Assembly: GCA_029379385.1 (NCBI GenBank)
Contig: CM055618.1
Span: forward strand, 11,294,134 to 11,358,133
Source of the DNA: Quillaja saponaria
Lineage: Eukaryota > Streptophyta > Magnoliopsida > Fabales > Quillajaceae
Length of the DNA: 64,000 nucleotides
Direction: 5' to 3'
Below, piece after piece: positions 52,870-64,000 of the stretch. Position 1 is the stretch's first letter. Each line of letters starts with the position of its first letter. The notes below the pieces were generated by a model. That model worked only from the letters and a program-made list of their open reading frames with translations, searched no databases and was not told where the DNA came from. The position numbers were made by a program, and so were the translations under genes.

Positions 52870-55119
52870 AATAAATTCATTCAAAATAAAATAAATTATA
52901 AATTTTTTTATTTGGATCATATAGAGATAAAGAAACTATGCAGACCTTCCATAATAAAATGAAGCATTAAGCATATACTATTATGTGTAGACACCAAAAA
53001 TAAAATAGTAATATTGACTAAGGCACCTGAGCCTAAATTTCTCCCCTAAGTTTCGGGTTTGATTTCAAGACTCCATTGAACAAATCAAAGTTCTTTGCGA
53101 TCAAGCCCGTTCATGGATCTAAAAGTTTTCAAGAAGAATAAATTAGAGAATTTTCAAATTGCTGTTATTTATAAATATAATAGAATTGTTATTTATGTAC
53201 AAGTTTTGTTGTTTATTAATTTTAGACATGAATTTGATGATTCAACAATTAATTAGGAGTTTATGGCATTTTGATGAATAGTAGTACCATGAACTATTAA
53301 GTTAGTAGTTTTAAAACCTACAAACTATTAATAGCTACATTCAAAGGATTACTGTGATTCTGTGAAATAAGTTTTAAGTCCATGTGAATATATATAATTC
53401 TTCAGACATTCCCTTCTTGGGTCAAAAGTTCCCAATCATTTGTGTTACTGATCATGCATTAAAATGCGACCAATTAAAACTGTTATTAATGTGGACTAGT
53501 GCCAGAAACCGTTGTGCAGGAAATTCTTTCAAATAAGAGCACCAATTAGTTCTAATTGTGAAGGGTTTTGAATGGGGTGAGACTTGTTGCAAGGCTGAGC
53601 CAGCATTTATGTTTTGCTTTTGGGAAACAATTTCATGTAACCTGAACATGAAGAAGATAGAGAATATGCCTTACAAGTCTCTCCTTTTTCTCCATGGATT
53701 TGAAACCTTATCTTTTCTATGATGGAGAGTGACGTTCAGGCACATATCAACCTCTAAGTTTCCTTTCTTCATCTTTTTTTGGTGATAATGACAGCAACTT
53801 CAACTTCTCAATAGGATTGAATAGGAAACACACAAACACACCCTTCCCTCCTTTGTTGAGATGATATATTTCAGTGAAATCAATTACTTTTGTTAACCCT
53901 AGTTTTGTATAATGTTCCCCTTTGGAAAATAATAATAATTAAATGGGGAAGATTATATCTTCCTTACGATCTCTGATCAGTAATAATAATCTACACAAGG
54001 GGAATCTGCAAAGAGTGTTCCTAGCTAGGCTTAGTCCTATGCCACCATAATCAGAAAAATGGAAGAAAATTAGGGTTTGAGTAGAGTATGTGTATGGTCG
54101 AGACTCAAGAAGTACGATAGATAAGAAAAAGTGACTTATACTAGAGGAACTCTTTATGGAAAAAGCAATTTGCAGAATAATTATATTAGTTCATGAAATA
54201 GGACAAATAATGAAAAAGAAGTATAGACTATATAGGCAAACAAGTCTACAATTTTAAGTCAGAGAACAGTCAATGTGGTGTGGTCGACCAGTCAAAGAAG
54301 CATTGGCTTCCATTGCATTAAAGCAGACCCTCCTGTTATACAACCCTTCTGTTGTGTTCTAGTTACATTATATATATAGTTCTACTCAACCTACACTTGG
54401 AGAAATGCAAGCTAGGTCAAAATTGTTCACAAATTACATATAATAAAGTTGTTAGCCTCAAGGAACAAGTGATTAGTAGTGAAGAATATTTGGGAGTTCA
54501 TACTTCCAATTTGCAGCCTCATTTTTAAACTCTAGACTAGAAGATCGATTATTCCTATTATGTAAATTATATTTAATGAACTTCTTCGTAAAATAAGAAT
54601 TAAAAGTTGATGTATAGATACAATCATACAAATGGCATCACTAAAAATGATATATATAGAATCAATATATCAATTGAGAAAAAGCTGCTTGTAGTGGCTC
54701 CTAATCAAGGTCACTGACTCACTCTGGTCATCTCATTTTCTTTACCTCACTCTTTCTCTCTCTGACAAGCATATAGGATAGGTTGCTATCAGGGTAATCC
54801 CTGCACCCACGTGATGTGTTAGAAAACAATTTGTGGTTTCTCTTGATTTTCACAGCTCCACCCGTGGCACGACCTAATCGACCCACCCCTATATGTTCTC
54901 ACTCAATCTCTCTCATTCCAAGCTCCATAGCCTGCATTCACTTTCTTTCTCTCAGAGAAGATCAACCAGATTCATAGTGAATTTGTATGTAGATTTCCCT
55001 TCATCACCCGCAGATTCATAGTTCCTCAAGTATCTTCCTTTTGTTTGTGTCTTTAATTTGGCCACTCTTAACTGCTAAATATAGCTTCAAACTTTCGTTT
55101 GACTGATCAGCTAGGTACC
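52870..55119. other. Upstream region of the TCP gene
   Basis: No other gene is recognised. The last 350 bases or so before the TCP ATG are pyrimidine-rich (ctctctctctgac near 54760; tctctctcattcc near 54910) and likely form the promoter and leader. A CACGTG core lies at about 54809-54814. A TATA-like tatatatata is near 54370, which would imply an unusually long leader if it is used. Confidence 0.4.
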
Positions 55120-56085
55120 ATGTTCCCCTGTAGCAATATCAGTGACAATCTCTATTCATTCTCAGACCAGACAAACAAGGAGAACCCTAATTTGAAAGAA
55201 CAACAGCACCTGTACTATTCCTCATCTTATTTGCAATTCCCTGAACTATTTCTTGAAGATGATGAGCTTTTCTTGAACCAATTGCTATCTCAAAATCAAT
55301 TCTTGGTTAGTGAAATTCCCCATCAAGATCCCACTAAAAGTAGCAATATTGTTCCAAATGTAGCAGAAGATATCGACAATGAAACTGCTAATTACAACAC
55401 TTCAGCCCAGCAGCAGATTTCTTTGGAACCAAATTTAAGGAATGACAAGGCTGCAAATGAGGCATTGATTCCTAGGAAGAGAAGTACAGGGAAGAAGGAC
55501 AGGCACAGCAAGATCTATACAGCTCAAGGCCCAAGAGACAGAAGAATGAGGCTCTCCCTTCCAATTGCTCGTAAGTTTTTTGATCTTCAAGACATGTTAA
55601 GGTTTGATAAAGCAAGCAAAACTATTGATTGGCTATATACCAAGTCCATGGCATCAATTAAGGAGGTTAGGGAGAACTTGTCACTGGTTAAGCAAACTAG
55701 TAGTGATGGAGCAAAGAGTGTGTCAACAGCTGAAAGTGAAGTTGTTTCATCAAAAGCTGCAGTGCAGATTGCTGAAATTAGCTACCAAAAAGGTTTGAGT
55801 GGGAAAGGTGCTGAAAATCTCATTGGCAAGGCAAGGGAGAAAAGGAGCAGAGAGTTGCATAAAGTTGCAAAAGAATCTAGGGACATTGCAAGAGCTAGGG
55901 CAAGGGAGAGAACAAGGGAGAAGATGAAGATGAAAGGTAGTGAAGAATTAAAAGAAGAATTTGCAGAAAACTCTAGTAGTAGTAAATCAGCTGGAACATT
56001 ATGTTCTTCCCATCCAACTGAAAAGTGGTGGAGAATTATGTTTCTGCAGTCTGAAAATGAGGACTTTCCCGAATACGGTGACTGA
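55120..56085 (+). CDS. TCP12: CYC/TB1-clade TCP transcription factor (TCP12/BRC2-like)
   Basis: This class II TCP factor of the CYC/TB1 group is nuclear and represses growth; TCP12/BRC2 and TCP18/BRC1 in Arabidopsis restrain axillary bud outgrowth. It is a single exon of 321 aa. The ATG at 55120 gives MFPCSN, matching the MFP-type start of TB1/CYC proteins; the frame is open a little further upstream but has no ATG there. The TCP domain spans about residues 125-183: [20 protein letters not shown], then helix 1 [20 protein letters not shown], then [12 protein letters not shown]. The R domain of this clade (about 243-269) contains [20 protein letters not shown]. An acidic [14 protein letters not shown] segment lies at about 43-56. 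Assignment to the TCP12 (CYC3) branch rests mainly on the neighbouring bHLH30 and RING genes, which match At1g68810/At1g68820 beside At1g68800. Other CYC clades remain possible. Confidence 0.9.
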   Translation: MFPCSNISDNLYSFSDQTNKENPNLKEQQHLYYSSSYLQFPELFLEDDELFLNQLLSQNQFLVSEIPHQDPTKSSNIVPNVAEDIDNETANYNTSAQQQISLEPNLRNDKAANEALIPRKRSTGKKDRHSKIYTAQGPRDRRMRLSLPIARKFFDLQDMLRFDKASKTIDWLYTKSMASIKEVRENLSLVKQTSSDGAKSVSTAESEVVSSKAAVQIAEISYQKGLSGKGAENLIGKAREKRSRELHKVAKESRDIARARARERTREKMKMKGSEELKEEFAENSSSSKSAGTLCSSHPTEKWWRIMFLQSENEDFPEYGD

Positions 56086-57190
56086 AGTAGTAGAACCCAG
56101 CAATCATCACTTACTCCTAATAATTCTAGTTTGAAACTTCTAGTAGCCTAACTGCATTTCAGTCTTTGGGTTTCCTGAATGATTTTAGTGGTGTGAAGGT
56201 ATAATGTGGTTGTTGTGATCATATCTGTGTAACTGTCTATGAATAATGCCTATGGTCATTTCAGTTAGTCCAGAAAGTCTCCCCAAAGTTAGTGTAATTA
56301 CATGAGTGTGAGTCTTGTATGTTGGAAGTTTAAGTCCTCCCCTAGTAGTACGTACAACCCACCTATGGATAATATAGTTTAAGTCCTCCCCAAAGTTATG
56401 TTTGTATTCAGAAAATTCTGAATTATCCAAAAGAAAAGACCAACAGCTACAAGATCAAATGGATAATATAGTTTGAAAGTGAGAATATATATAACCATCG
56501 CTGCATTTGGTGATTTTCAAAGTTCTTAAGTAATTTTCAATTTTCAGAGTGTGATGGTTGTGATATGCACGTCTATGATTAATAATTTATTATACATAAT
56601 CACTGTATCTAATCTAGACTTCTAAATTATAAGTTAGTAAATAATTGCACGTCTTGTGAGTCTACTAATTAAGTTGTAAATTTGAGTCCTCTCCAATACA
56701 AACATATGAAAATGTTTGAGAAACACAGCTTAGGTTTGTATTGAGCAAATGATTAATTAGCATCCAAAATACCTACAGCTTGGAGATCAAATGGATTCTA
56801 CAACCTAATTGAGAAACGTTTGGGCATTAGATGAGACTAATTTTAATCTCCATGAAAAGAATCAGAGTTCAATTGCAAGTGCAAAAACCAAGAAAGTACA
56901 CTACACTTCAATTTTCATGCACTAGTACTCCAAACATCTAGGAGCCCGACCCTTGTGCAAAAATCACCTAAATATATGCTAGGAGCATAATGCTAACTCA
57001 AAGCTTCTGATCTCTGCATATGTCTGCCTGCAGTCTTAGCAGCTCCTAGCAGACCATGCACCTCACTTAAAATCCTACAGGTGCTAAATAACAGAAGCGC
57101 CAATATTTATATCCTAATTGTTGGTTATAAAAATGTTATTATGTTTCATGGTTTTCTAATTTCTTAGGGGAAAACCAAAATACTAAAGTG
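56086..57190. other. TCP 3' region and intergenic DNA
   Basis: The first 300 bases or so after the TCP stop are likely the 3' untranslated region. The phrase ataatatagtttaagtcctcccc-like recurs at about 56328-56340, 56370-56395 and 56460-56475, an imperfect local duplication. No other gene is recognised up to the LTR element. Confidence 0.4.
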
Positions 57191-57193
57191 ATT

Positions 57194-59627
57194 TGATGCA
57201 TAACCAAATGATATTTAATATTCCAAAGGCAACAATTTAAAAGGCAGTAGATATTATTATCTCAAAAGCTAATTAACAATTGTAACATTGGCAACATTAT
57301 ATACACTCCCCGAAAAATCTTAATGGCATGAAAATAAATTTTAGAGTCTTAATAGAAATGAAAAACAAATACTAGAGTCATAATAAAACAACTAATTATA
57401 ATACTAATCTTAATTTAATATAATTAAAATTCAAAACATATATTAATTTACTAATAAATCCTAAAATTCATTTCATTATGTTCTTTATCATTCTCCCCCG
57501 GTTAGAAAAAACTCATCGTCAAGTTCTGAAGTGAAAGAGAATGAAGACCTCAAGAAGAAATCCTGAGGCAAGGTCTTAAGCACTAGTAGTAGGAAATTGG
57601 CAATAAGAACTTTGCAGGAATCTTGAACGATCTAAATATTTCAAGCAATGACAAACTCTATGAGTTTAACAATTGGGGGAGGTGAAGCATCACTATCAAC
57701 CCTGGATTTAGTAAATCTTCTGAAACTACAACAAGGAGGCATCTCACATCCGAGTAAGGATTGAATCTCATTAGGTTCTCTACAATTACAGTCTCCTCAA
57801 CTATTTCGTCAAGAAATGGTGACTCATCTCCAGTACTATCATCCTTATATGGTAAAGTCATAGGGCAATGATTTCAGATAAAACCCCTGACATACTCATA
57901 TTCCATATAAGTTAATCTATCAATCCTAGCTGTAAGTTCTCGTGGGGTTCATTATGAGTGGTGAGTTTGGGAGAAACTATAACACGACCATATTGTGGTT
58001 GAAAAGAAGCCATAAAGGCTAGGACCTTGAGTAATCCAACGACATCTTGTATTCTCGCCTATCTTGGAGGTCCAAGGGTTAACTCTCTTAAAAGGCCTAC
58101 TTGAAGGTCTATTCCCCGTTCCTCCAGCCTGATTTAAAAAAAAAAAAAAAAAATACACATAAAGTGATGAACTAAAGATACAAGTGAGCATATAAGATCA
58201 AAACACACATTTCTAAGTAGAATTTGTAAAATTGACCTCAAAATACCTTAGAAATTGGTGTAAGAATGTAAGAAAATTGATAGAAAAAATGAGTCGAATC
58301 GGATTATAGACGAAATGAGTTGATAGGCTTGAACTGCTAGATTGAAGGGTGTTATGGGCCAAATCTGGATCGAGCCTAGGGTTTGATGAGTTTGAATCTG
58401 ATTCAGGTATTTGTCTGGGTTAGGTTTGGATCATAGAGTCAGTTACGAGTAAGTTCAAGCCTGGGAGTGAATCGAGTTAGCTGAGGTGATTCAGTTATGA
58501 AAACAAGTTGGTGGTGAATATATGCACGCATGTGATCGGATGGAGATGAAATTTTTAAGTGTTGTAGATTAGAAGGTTCTAAATCTTTTGGTGGTGTCGG
58601 ATTAGAATTTCGATGACTTTTGCCAGTGACGGCGGTGGAGCTATCAAGTGGTGACGAGTAACGGCATCAACAAATTTTGGTGGTTTGAAACTTCAAGGTT
58701 TTGTGGATTAAGAGATTCTGAACCTTCTAGTTGTGTCAAAATAATTTTTAAAGTAGACGGCTAGACGGTTTAAGTGGTGAAATATATTTGGTTGTCAAAC
58801 TAGGGAGGTTCTGATACTAAATTAATGTAGAACCAAATGATATTTAATCAAAATGCAATAATCCAAAAAGAAACAAATATTATTATCTCAAAAGTTGATT
58901 AATAATTTTAACTAAGTGTTTTAAAAATTAGACCGATCTTGACGGTCGAACCGATTTGGATCATAGAACTGTTTTAATGGTTGAACCATGTAAGGCTGGT
59001 AAAAACCAGAAGAATCGAACGGTGGTCAGACTATTTTTTTTATTTAAATTGTTTAAGTTTTAAAATTTTAAAATCTAAAAAAATAAAATTGAATTGAGTT
59101 TTTAACATTTAATGGGTAATAGATGCATTTAAATTTAGTTAAAAAACTAAATAAAAATTTCAAAATGTATTTTAGATGACTAAAACACACTAATTAACAT
59201 ATAATATCTTGTAGGTGTGATTATATTAAATGAATTTAAAATTATTATTTTTATTTTCTTAAATTCTTGATATATAATATCAATATAGTTATTGAGGCAT
59301 GCATAATTATATTTGGTTTAATATTATAAATATTAAATTAAATATATTAATAACATCATCGGGATCCCAGTTGAACCACTAACAAGGGAACCAATCTTTT
59401 TTTTTTTACGATCATTAGTTTGATGTTTAAAACACATTGAGACCATTATATAAACTCCCTAAAAAACCCTGATAACATAAAGATAAATTTACTATCCTAA
59501 TAAAATTAGAAACAAATATTAGAGTCCTAACTCCTAATATAACTATTAATCTTAATTTAACATAATCACAATCAAATCAAATATTAATTTACTAATAAAT
59601 CCTAAAATTCTTATCATTATGTTTCCC
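57194..59627 (+). mobile_element. Small non-autonomous LTR element (direct repeats plus spacer)
   Basis: Direct repeats of about 290 bp bound a 1.3-kb spacer. The left copy is about 57194-57490. The right copy is about 58826-59627 and is interrupted by a nested insertion at 58916-59435. Shared strings include aaccaaatgatatttaat, tattattatctcaaaag and ttactaataaatcctaaaat. Just before the right copy, aggttctgatactaaatt resembles the gctctgataccaa sequence that precedes the 3' LTR in many dicot elements. The spacer has no gag-pol; a 67-codon minus frame at 57658-57861 has no known domain. A TRIM/LARD-like non-autonomous retroelement fits. Target-site duplications and the primer-binding site were not resolved. 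Confidence 0.6.
58916..59435. mobile_element. TIR element nested in the right LTR
   Basis: A 520-bp insertion has the termini GTGTTTTAAA (58916-58925) and TTTAAAACAC (59426-59435), which are perfect inverted repeats. It starts gtgttttaaaaattagacc, followed by gaaccg-type repeats, a style common in non-autonomous dicot DNA transposons. The undisturbed left LTR gives the empty site (gtaacattggcaac near 57284), which shows that the insertion came after the LTR element. No transposase is encoded. Confidence 0.65.
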
Positions 59628-59639
59628 TCGTATTTTCAT

Positions 59640-62600
59640 TTTGGGGAAGAGTTTCTAACGCTACATTGAGTATAAATTATGGAGTCTGTGTCATTATCTT
59701 TAATTAGGATCATTTCCAGGTATGAGACAGCTTAGACTAAAATTGAAGTTAAAAATAGCAATATATGGTGCTTAAAAACTTCTTGAAATAAGAATTACTA
59801 CAAGAAAATATAGTTCAAATATATAACATCAACCATATTTCTATAATTTCTATTATATTATGAAAAAACAAAGGAAGCTTTCTTTGAGAACTACAAATTT
59901 ATGGCTTGTTTATCCCGTTGATTTCGTCCTATGTGCTGTGTATTTTCTGCAAGTTACCAAAAGCTTTGAGGAGTATGTCATGTCATTGGTGATCTCAGTG
60001 ATTTTTAGTCTAGACTTAGATCAGTAAGAGCACCACAAGGGAAAATATTATCTTCTATCAGTAATTGAAATTGAAAGCCAAGAATGCACACTAAAGACAT
60101 AAACACTAAGGATGCACACACAAATTGACACAAACAAAGGAAAACTAAGAGCCAATTAAGTAGCTAAAAGAACACCTGAGTGATTTATGTTAAGATTGAA
60201 GTTTAGATATCTTACCAATACATCATTGTCCTGCCTCCGTCCTTCGCCAATGCTCCCTAGTTCTTTCATAAAAGTAAAGCTTGTGTAAATGTTCCCAACC
60301 TCAAAAAATGATCCTGAGCTCTTGAAGAATGGGAGCTGATAGAATTTACAAAAATTGGTATGCTAACTGCCTAAAGAAAATGCGCACACGCATAAAATTG
60401 TTATGCTGTCTTTATTTCAAACCGCATAATAGTCCGCTAAGGTGTTTACAAGTTACCAGACCTTGTAGTAGTATTTCGTGATGGCAATGTATGTGTGCAG
60501 TTTTCATGTGCTGAATCTTACATCGCATGTATACAATGTTTGTTCGGGCTATATAAACAAATTTTGTGACATGTGGTTTTTTTGAGGTCAATGACATATG
60601 GTTTAGCTCATTCTCTGGAACGTGACAATTTTCTTTGGTCTAATCATTTCTATTTTGATTTTGCTAAAAGGACAAACTGATTGAAGTATGAATCCACCTA
60701 ATTAATTAACTACCTTTCCTTTTTTATGTTTCTCATGAATTTATTTTTGCATATATAACTAATTTCAAGTTTCTGATTAGGCAGAAATGTTGCCTACCAA
60801 CTTGAAGTTCATGACATTTATGCTTATCTTGTATATATATATATTTCTGATCAGCTCCAATCCCCAATTAATTGCAGCTGGACTTATTTTCCATCAGTCA
60901 TCCATAGCTACTACCTTCTAACTTCAGCATGAATTGTTGACAATCAACAATGCTTGAAAATAAACAGACACTCTCTAAGCAGATCAAGGACTTGGGTGGA
61001 TGAGGAACTAATATATGAATTGCATGAACATTAAACCATTTTTCTTCCAGTAATAGGTACTGCGTAACTTCATAGATGAACAACATCTATGACAACTAAA
61101 CTAGAGACATAAAAGTGTTTGGCATGAAAAATATTACAACAAAACAATTTCATATACATTTACTTTAAAGTTTTATTCTTTTTACCATGGTTGATATCAA
61201 TTGATTTAGGTTTATTCCATTCGTTTATATATATGTATATTAATCTAATTTAGAAATTTCATAAATTTTTCTTTTTTTATTTAATTTTTTTTAAGTAACT
61301 CATAAAATAGGAAATCAAAAGGGAAAAACCAAAACTTAATCATAGGTCAACTAATTTTTTTTGTAAATGATACATGGAACTAGCAAAAGGGAGTAGGATA
61401 AAACACAACTGAATGCAAATCTAACTTTGACATTAATGCAGATGACATATGTGTTCTTATCATCAGGCAAAACAAGTATGAATAATGATGAGACATATAT
61501 GCAGGACATGAAGTGGTAGATGCCAAGTAGCCAGTATGTGTAGTCGACTAGTTGTAATTAGCTAAACTGGCATAAGCAGTTTGTAAATTTGACATCACCC
61601 GGGTCGAATTCTTGTGGCGCTTGGCGGGTGGTGTTTCTCTCTTTCAATTAGTTATTATTGCCTCATTGTTAGTTCCAAAGAGTGGGCTAAACTGCTCAAG
61701 AGCAAAGTAAACCATTTAAAGATTATATCCCCTGCATTTCTCATCTATAAACAATCATTGATCAAAGTTAGCTATTAAGATTTTTTTTAAGTTGCAATCT
61801 ATACAGTTAAAAATTAGCTTTTAGTTTGGGGTGCCCTTTTTTCTTGTCTCTGTTTTCTCACTTTCCGCCCACTCTATGCTCTCTTTCTAGGTTGATTAAT
61901 TGGTGGCGTTGTGTGAGAAGTACTTGTTTCAATGTTCGTTTGGTGGAATGATAAGGTGTTTGCTCTTGCCCTCTTCTCAGAAGTGGATCTAGAGGAGGGG
62001 TCTCTAAAGCACAAACAAACTCTTTGAAGTGTTCAGCAAACTGACCCACATTTGAAATACTAATGAAGGTAGCTGGACCTTCTCTCAGTAAATCAAATTT
62101 ATAAAAAAGCAGGAACCTCAGGCTCTAAATCCTGCATTATTCTCTCTTGTTTTCTTTTACCTTTCCCCTCTTCTTAGCAAAGATATTAGTAGAAAATAAA
62201 CAGGGGATCTTCGGCCTGTGCAGTGGAGGTATTGTTTCCACTTACTGAAATAAACCTTAGTTGAAAAATTGTTCCCTCCCTAGCAAACCTTTGGACTATA
62301 GAGTGATCATAAATGGGATGGCTCTCTAATTAACCAAAATCAAATTTGTTTATCATCCTAGCTATAAGTCAAGGGCATGAAGAAGAAAGAGAGTAGACCA
62401 TAATTGCAAACAACTTATCAACCTAAAACACACTTAATCTCAATTTGTATTCTTGAAAACAGTGTCCCAGAAAATGCATTTCAGTTCATAATCCAAGAAG
62501 AAGAGGAACCCAAATCAAATTATAATTTTGAAAAAAAAAAAAGTTTGAGAAACGAAATTAAAGAAGGTAACTGTTGCAGCAGTAGCAGTAATGATCAGCC

Positions 62601-64000
62601 AAAGAAAGAAAGAAACTGGGCATACCAGTGATAAAAGGTAGAAATGGGTGTGGGCGGTGGGCGGCAGAACAGTCCGTACGAAGCTTCAGAACTCCAGACA
62701 GCTTTATTTGCTTCTCTGTGCTTGCTAATAGTATTAGAAATTTACCAAGGCAGAGAACATGCATGCATTCAATGCTATGATCAGACACTTTTTGAGTTAC
62801 TGGACTGCTGATAAAAGGTAAAAAGAGTCATTAGAACTGGAGCACAGTGAAATTCCCTACCCACAAAGATGAAAAAGCAAGAAGTGTTTTTGAAAGATCA
62901 ATTCTTTTGGGCACAAAAACTGAAAACCAATTAAAAGATCTTGTGGCAGAAAAGGGTTTTAGCTGGTAGAATCTAAGTGGTCAGGATCACATCCGAAACA
63001 GTTTCTTGTGTTCAACAAGTGTAAAGAAAAATTAAGCCCAGATTTAAACAAATCAATCATATCTATCTTTTAAGTTTCAAGAGAATTAAACTCAGAATCA
63101 AAGATCAGTACGAAGTCAGACCAAAGATAAAGAAGACAAGTTCTTACCAAAAAAAAGAAGATAAAGAAGACAAGTCACAGACAAAACAACCCTCAACTTC
63201 AAATCGTATATGTAAGGAATCCATGGATTGTGGGACATATGGGTTTATGCAGGTATAATATAAAACACCATGTAAGCTAAAAACTGCTTTAACTTTCATA
63301 AGCTAAAACTACATTATCAGAAATCTGTCATGAACAACAATGATGCATATAACTGAAATTTAAGTTTTACACTGAATGAATTTATTAATCCAACAGAAAG
63401 AAAGGAAATTTATACAGAGCCTAGCTAGTACTAACCTGGGTACTGATTATTGAATGGCAATTTTTGATTCTTATTATTGATTTCTACATCACCCATTTCA
63501 GAAAATGAGGTACAGACACCCTTTAAAATGCCCATAACCATGCATATACAAAACCCCACCAGAAACGGAAAATGAAAGAGAAAGTATATGTATATTAGTG
63601 TATATATATACGGTGTTGAAAGTTGAAACCCCAGTTAATAATGTTTGTATTTCTATTAAACAATAATCATTGAGGGACCTGAATGTAGTGTATATTTCCA
63701 TATGCACGTGTCTTCACTTCTGATTTAGAAAATTTTAAAGCTCGGTTAGTTATATACAGGGATTTGCTTGCTATGATTCAGTTGCGTGATCGTCTGGCAA
63801 TGTTTGGTGGAAATAGGCATCATAGGCTGTAAGGAAGCTATACATAATACTGACATTTATTTAATACTAGTCTAGTATTAGTCATCGTGGATGTGCGACT
63901 TTTTATATATATATATATAAAATTGTCAGTTTAAATTTTTTAATTTTAAATTGGCAGAGTGGTTGAAATAATAGATAATTAATTAAAAATAAGTTAATTT
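59640..64000. other. No recognised gene; possible weak exons on minus
   Basis: No domain, tRNA or mobile element is recognised. Three short stop-free segments on minus have canonical splice borders: 63496-63436 (begins ATG, ends CCAG|GTTAG), 62724-62626 (TTAG|CA to ACTG|GTATG) and 60335-60216 (TCAG|CTCCC to ATTG|GTAAG). The first two join in frame; the third does not follow in the right phase without another exon. A TATA-like tract lies at about 63590-63612. Predicted residues such as SSGSFFEVGNIYTSFTFMKE match nothing I know. Treat this as a hint only. Confidence 0.25.

Noticed and set aside
55099..55119. Seven extra N-terminal residues on the TCP protein
   Set aside because: The first codon of that extension is TTG; the first ATG is at 55120 and gives the MFP start typical of the clade.
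1..64000. CRISPR arrays, operons, bacterial attachment sites or replication origins
   Set aside because: The sequence is clearly plant nuclear DNA with spliced genes; no regularly spaced direct repeats of CRISPR type were seen.
1..64000. Conserved plant miRNA precursors
   Set aside because: I scanned for the mature sequences of common families (miR156, 160, 164, 166, 167, 172, 319, 390, 394-397) and saw none; lineage-specific miRNAs cannot be excluded by eye.

Overview
This is eukaryotic plant nuclear DNA, from a core eudicot and probably a woody rosid, though the species cannot be fixed by eye. Reasons: very AT-rich intergenic DNA with poly-A/T tracts and (TA)n/(GA)n runs, genes split by canonical GT-AG introns, a nuclear-type tRNA-Ile(AAT) with no encoded CCA, and plant-specific families (DVL/RTFL peptide, SOG1-type NAC, bHLH30/TMO5-like, CYC/TB1 TCP).

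Layout. (1) 0.4 kb: a 46-residue DVL/ROT4-like peptide gene on +. (2) 5.9-10.25 kb, minus strand: a complete six-exon SOG1-like NAC gene (450 aa), the plant DNA-damage-response regulator, with an in-frame duplication that adds an SQ motif. (3) 10.7-11.7 kb: a long inverted repeat. (4) 12.95-16.47 kb: a two-exon fragment of an ILP1/GCFC-type gene, broken by a stop codon and a frameshift. (5) 17.6-27.1 kb, minus strand: a 14-exon gene for a membrane RING protein of the plant 'Transmembrane Fragile-X-F-associated' family (460 aa). (6) 29.28 kb: tRNA-Ile(AAT). (7) 30.6-32.6 kb, minus strand: a two-exon bHLH30/TMO5-like transcription factor (359 aa). (8) 33-43 kb: gene-poor, with a foldback-like repeat near 40.65-41.13 kb. 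(9) 43.0-44.4 kb, minus strand: a single-exon secreted A1 aspartic protease (454 aa). (10) 44.6-54.9 kb: gene-poor and rich in decayed transposon sequence. (11) 55.12-56.09 kb, +: an intronless CYC/TB1-clade TCP factor (321 aa). (12) 57.2-59.6 kb: a small non-autonomous LTR element whose 3' LTR carries a nested TIR-type insertion. (13) 59.6-64 kb: no recognised gene, only a weak hint of spliced exons on the minus strand.

The gene set matters as a group. From memory, Arabidopsis carries TCP12 (At1g68800), bHLH30 (At1g68810), a Fragile-X-F-type RING gene (At1g68820) and DVL5 (At1g68825) side by side, and SOG1 (At1g25580) lies on the paralogous chromosome 1 segment. The window holds the same families in the same order, so it looks like an orthologous block enlarged by transposons. 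These genes serve separate jobs (peptide signalling, DNA-damage checkpoint, membrane ubiquitin ligase, vascular and organ patterning, secreted proteolysis, branching) and are not an operon or a biosynthetic cluster. I found no evidence of a wholly new biological system. The strongest sequence-level novelties are the extra SQ motif in SOG1, the ILP1 relic and the nested LTR/TIR insertion.
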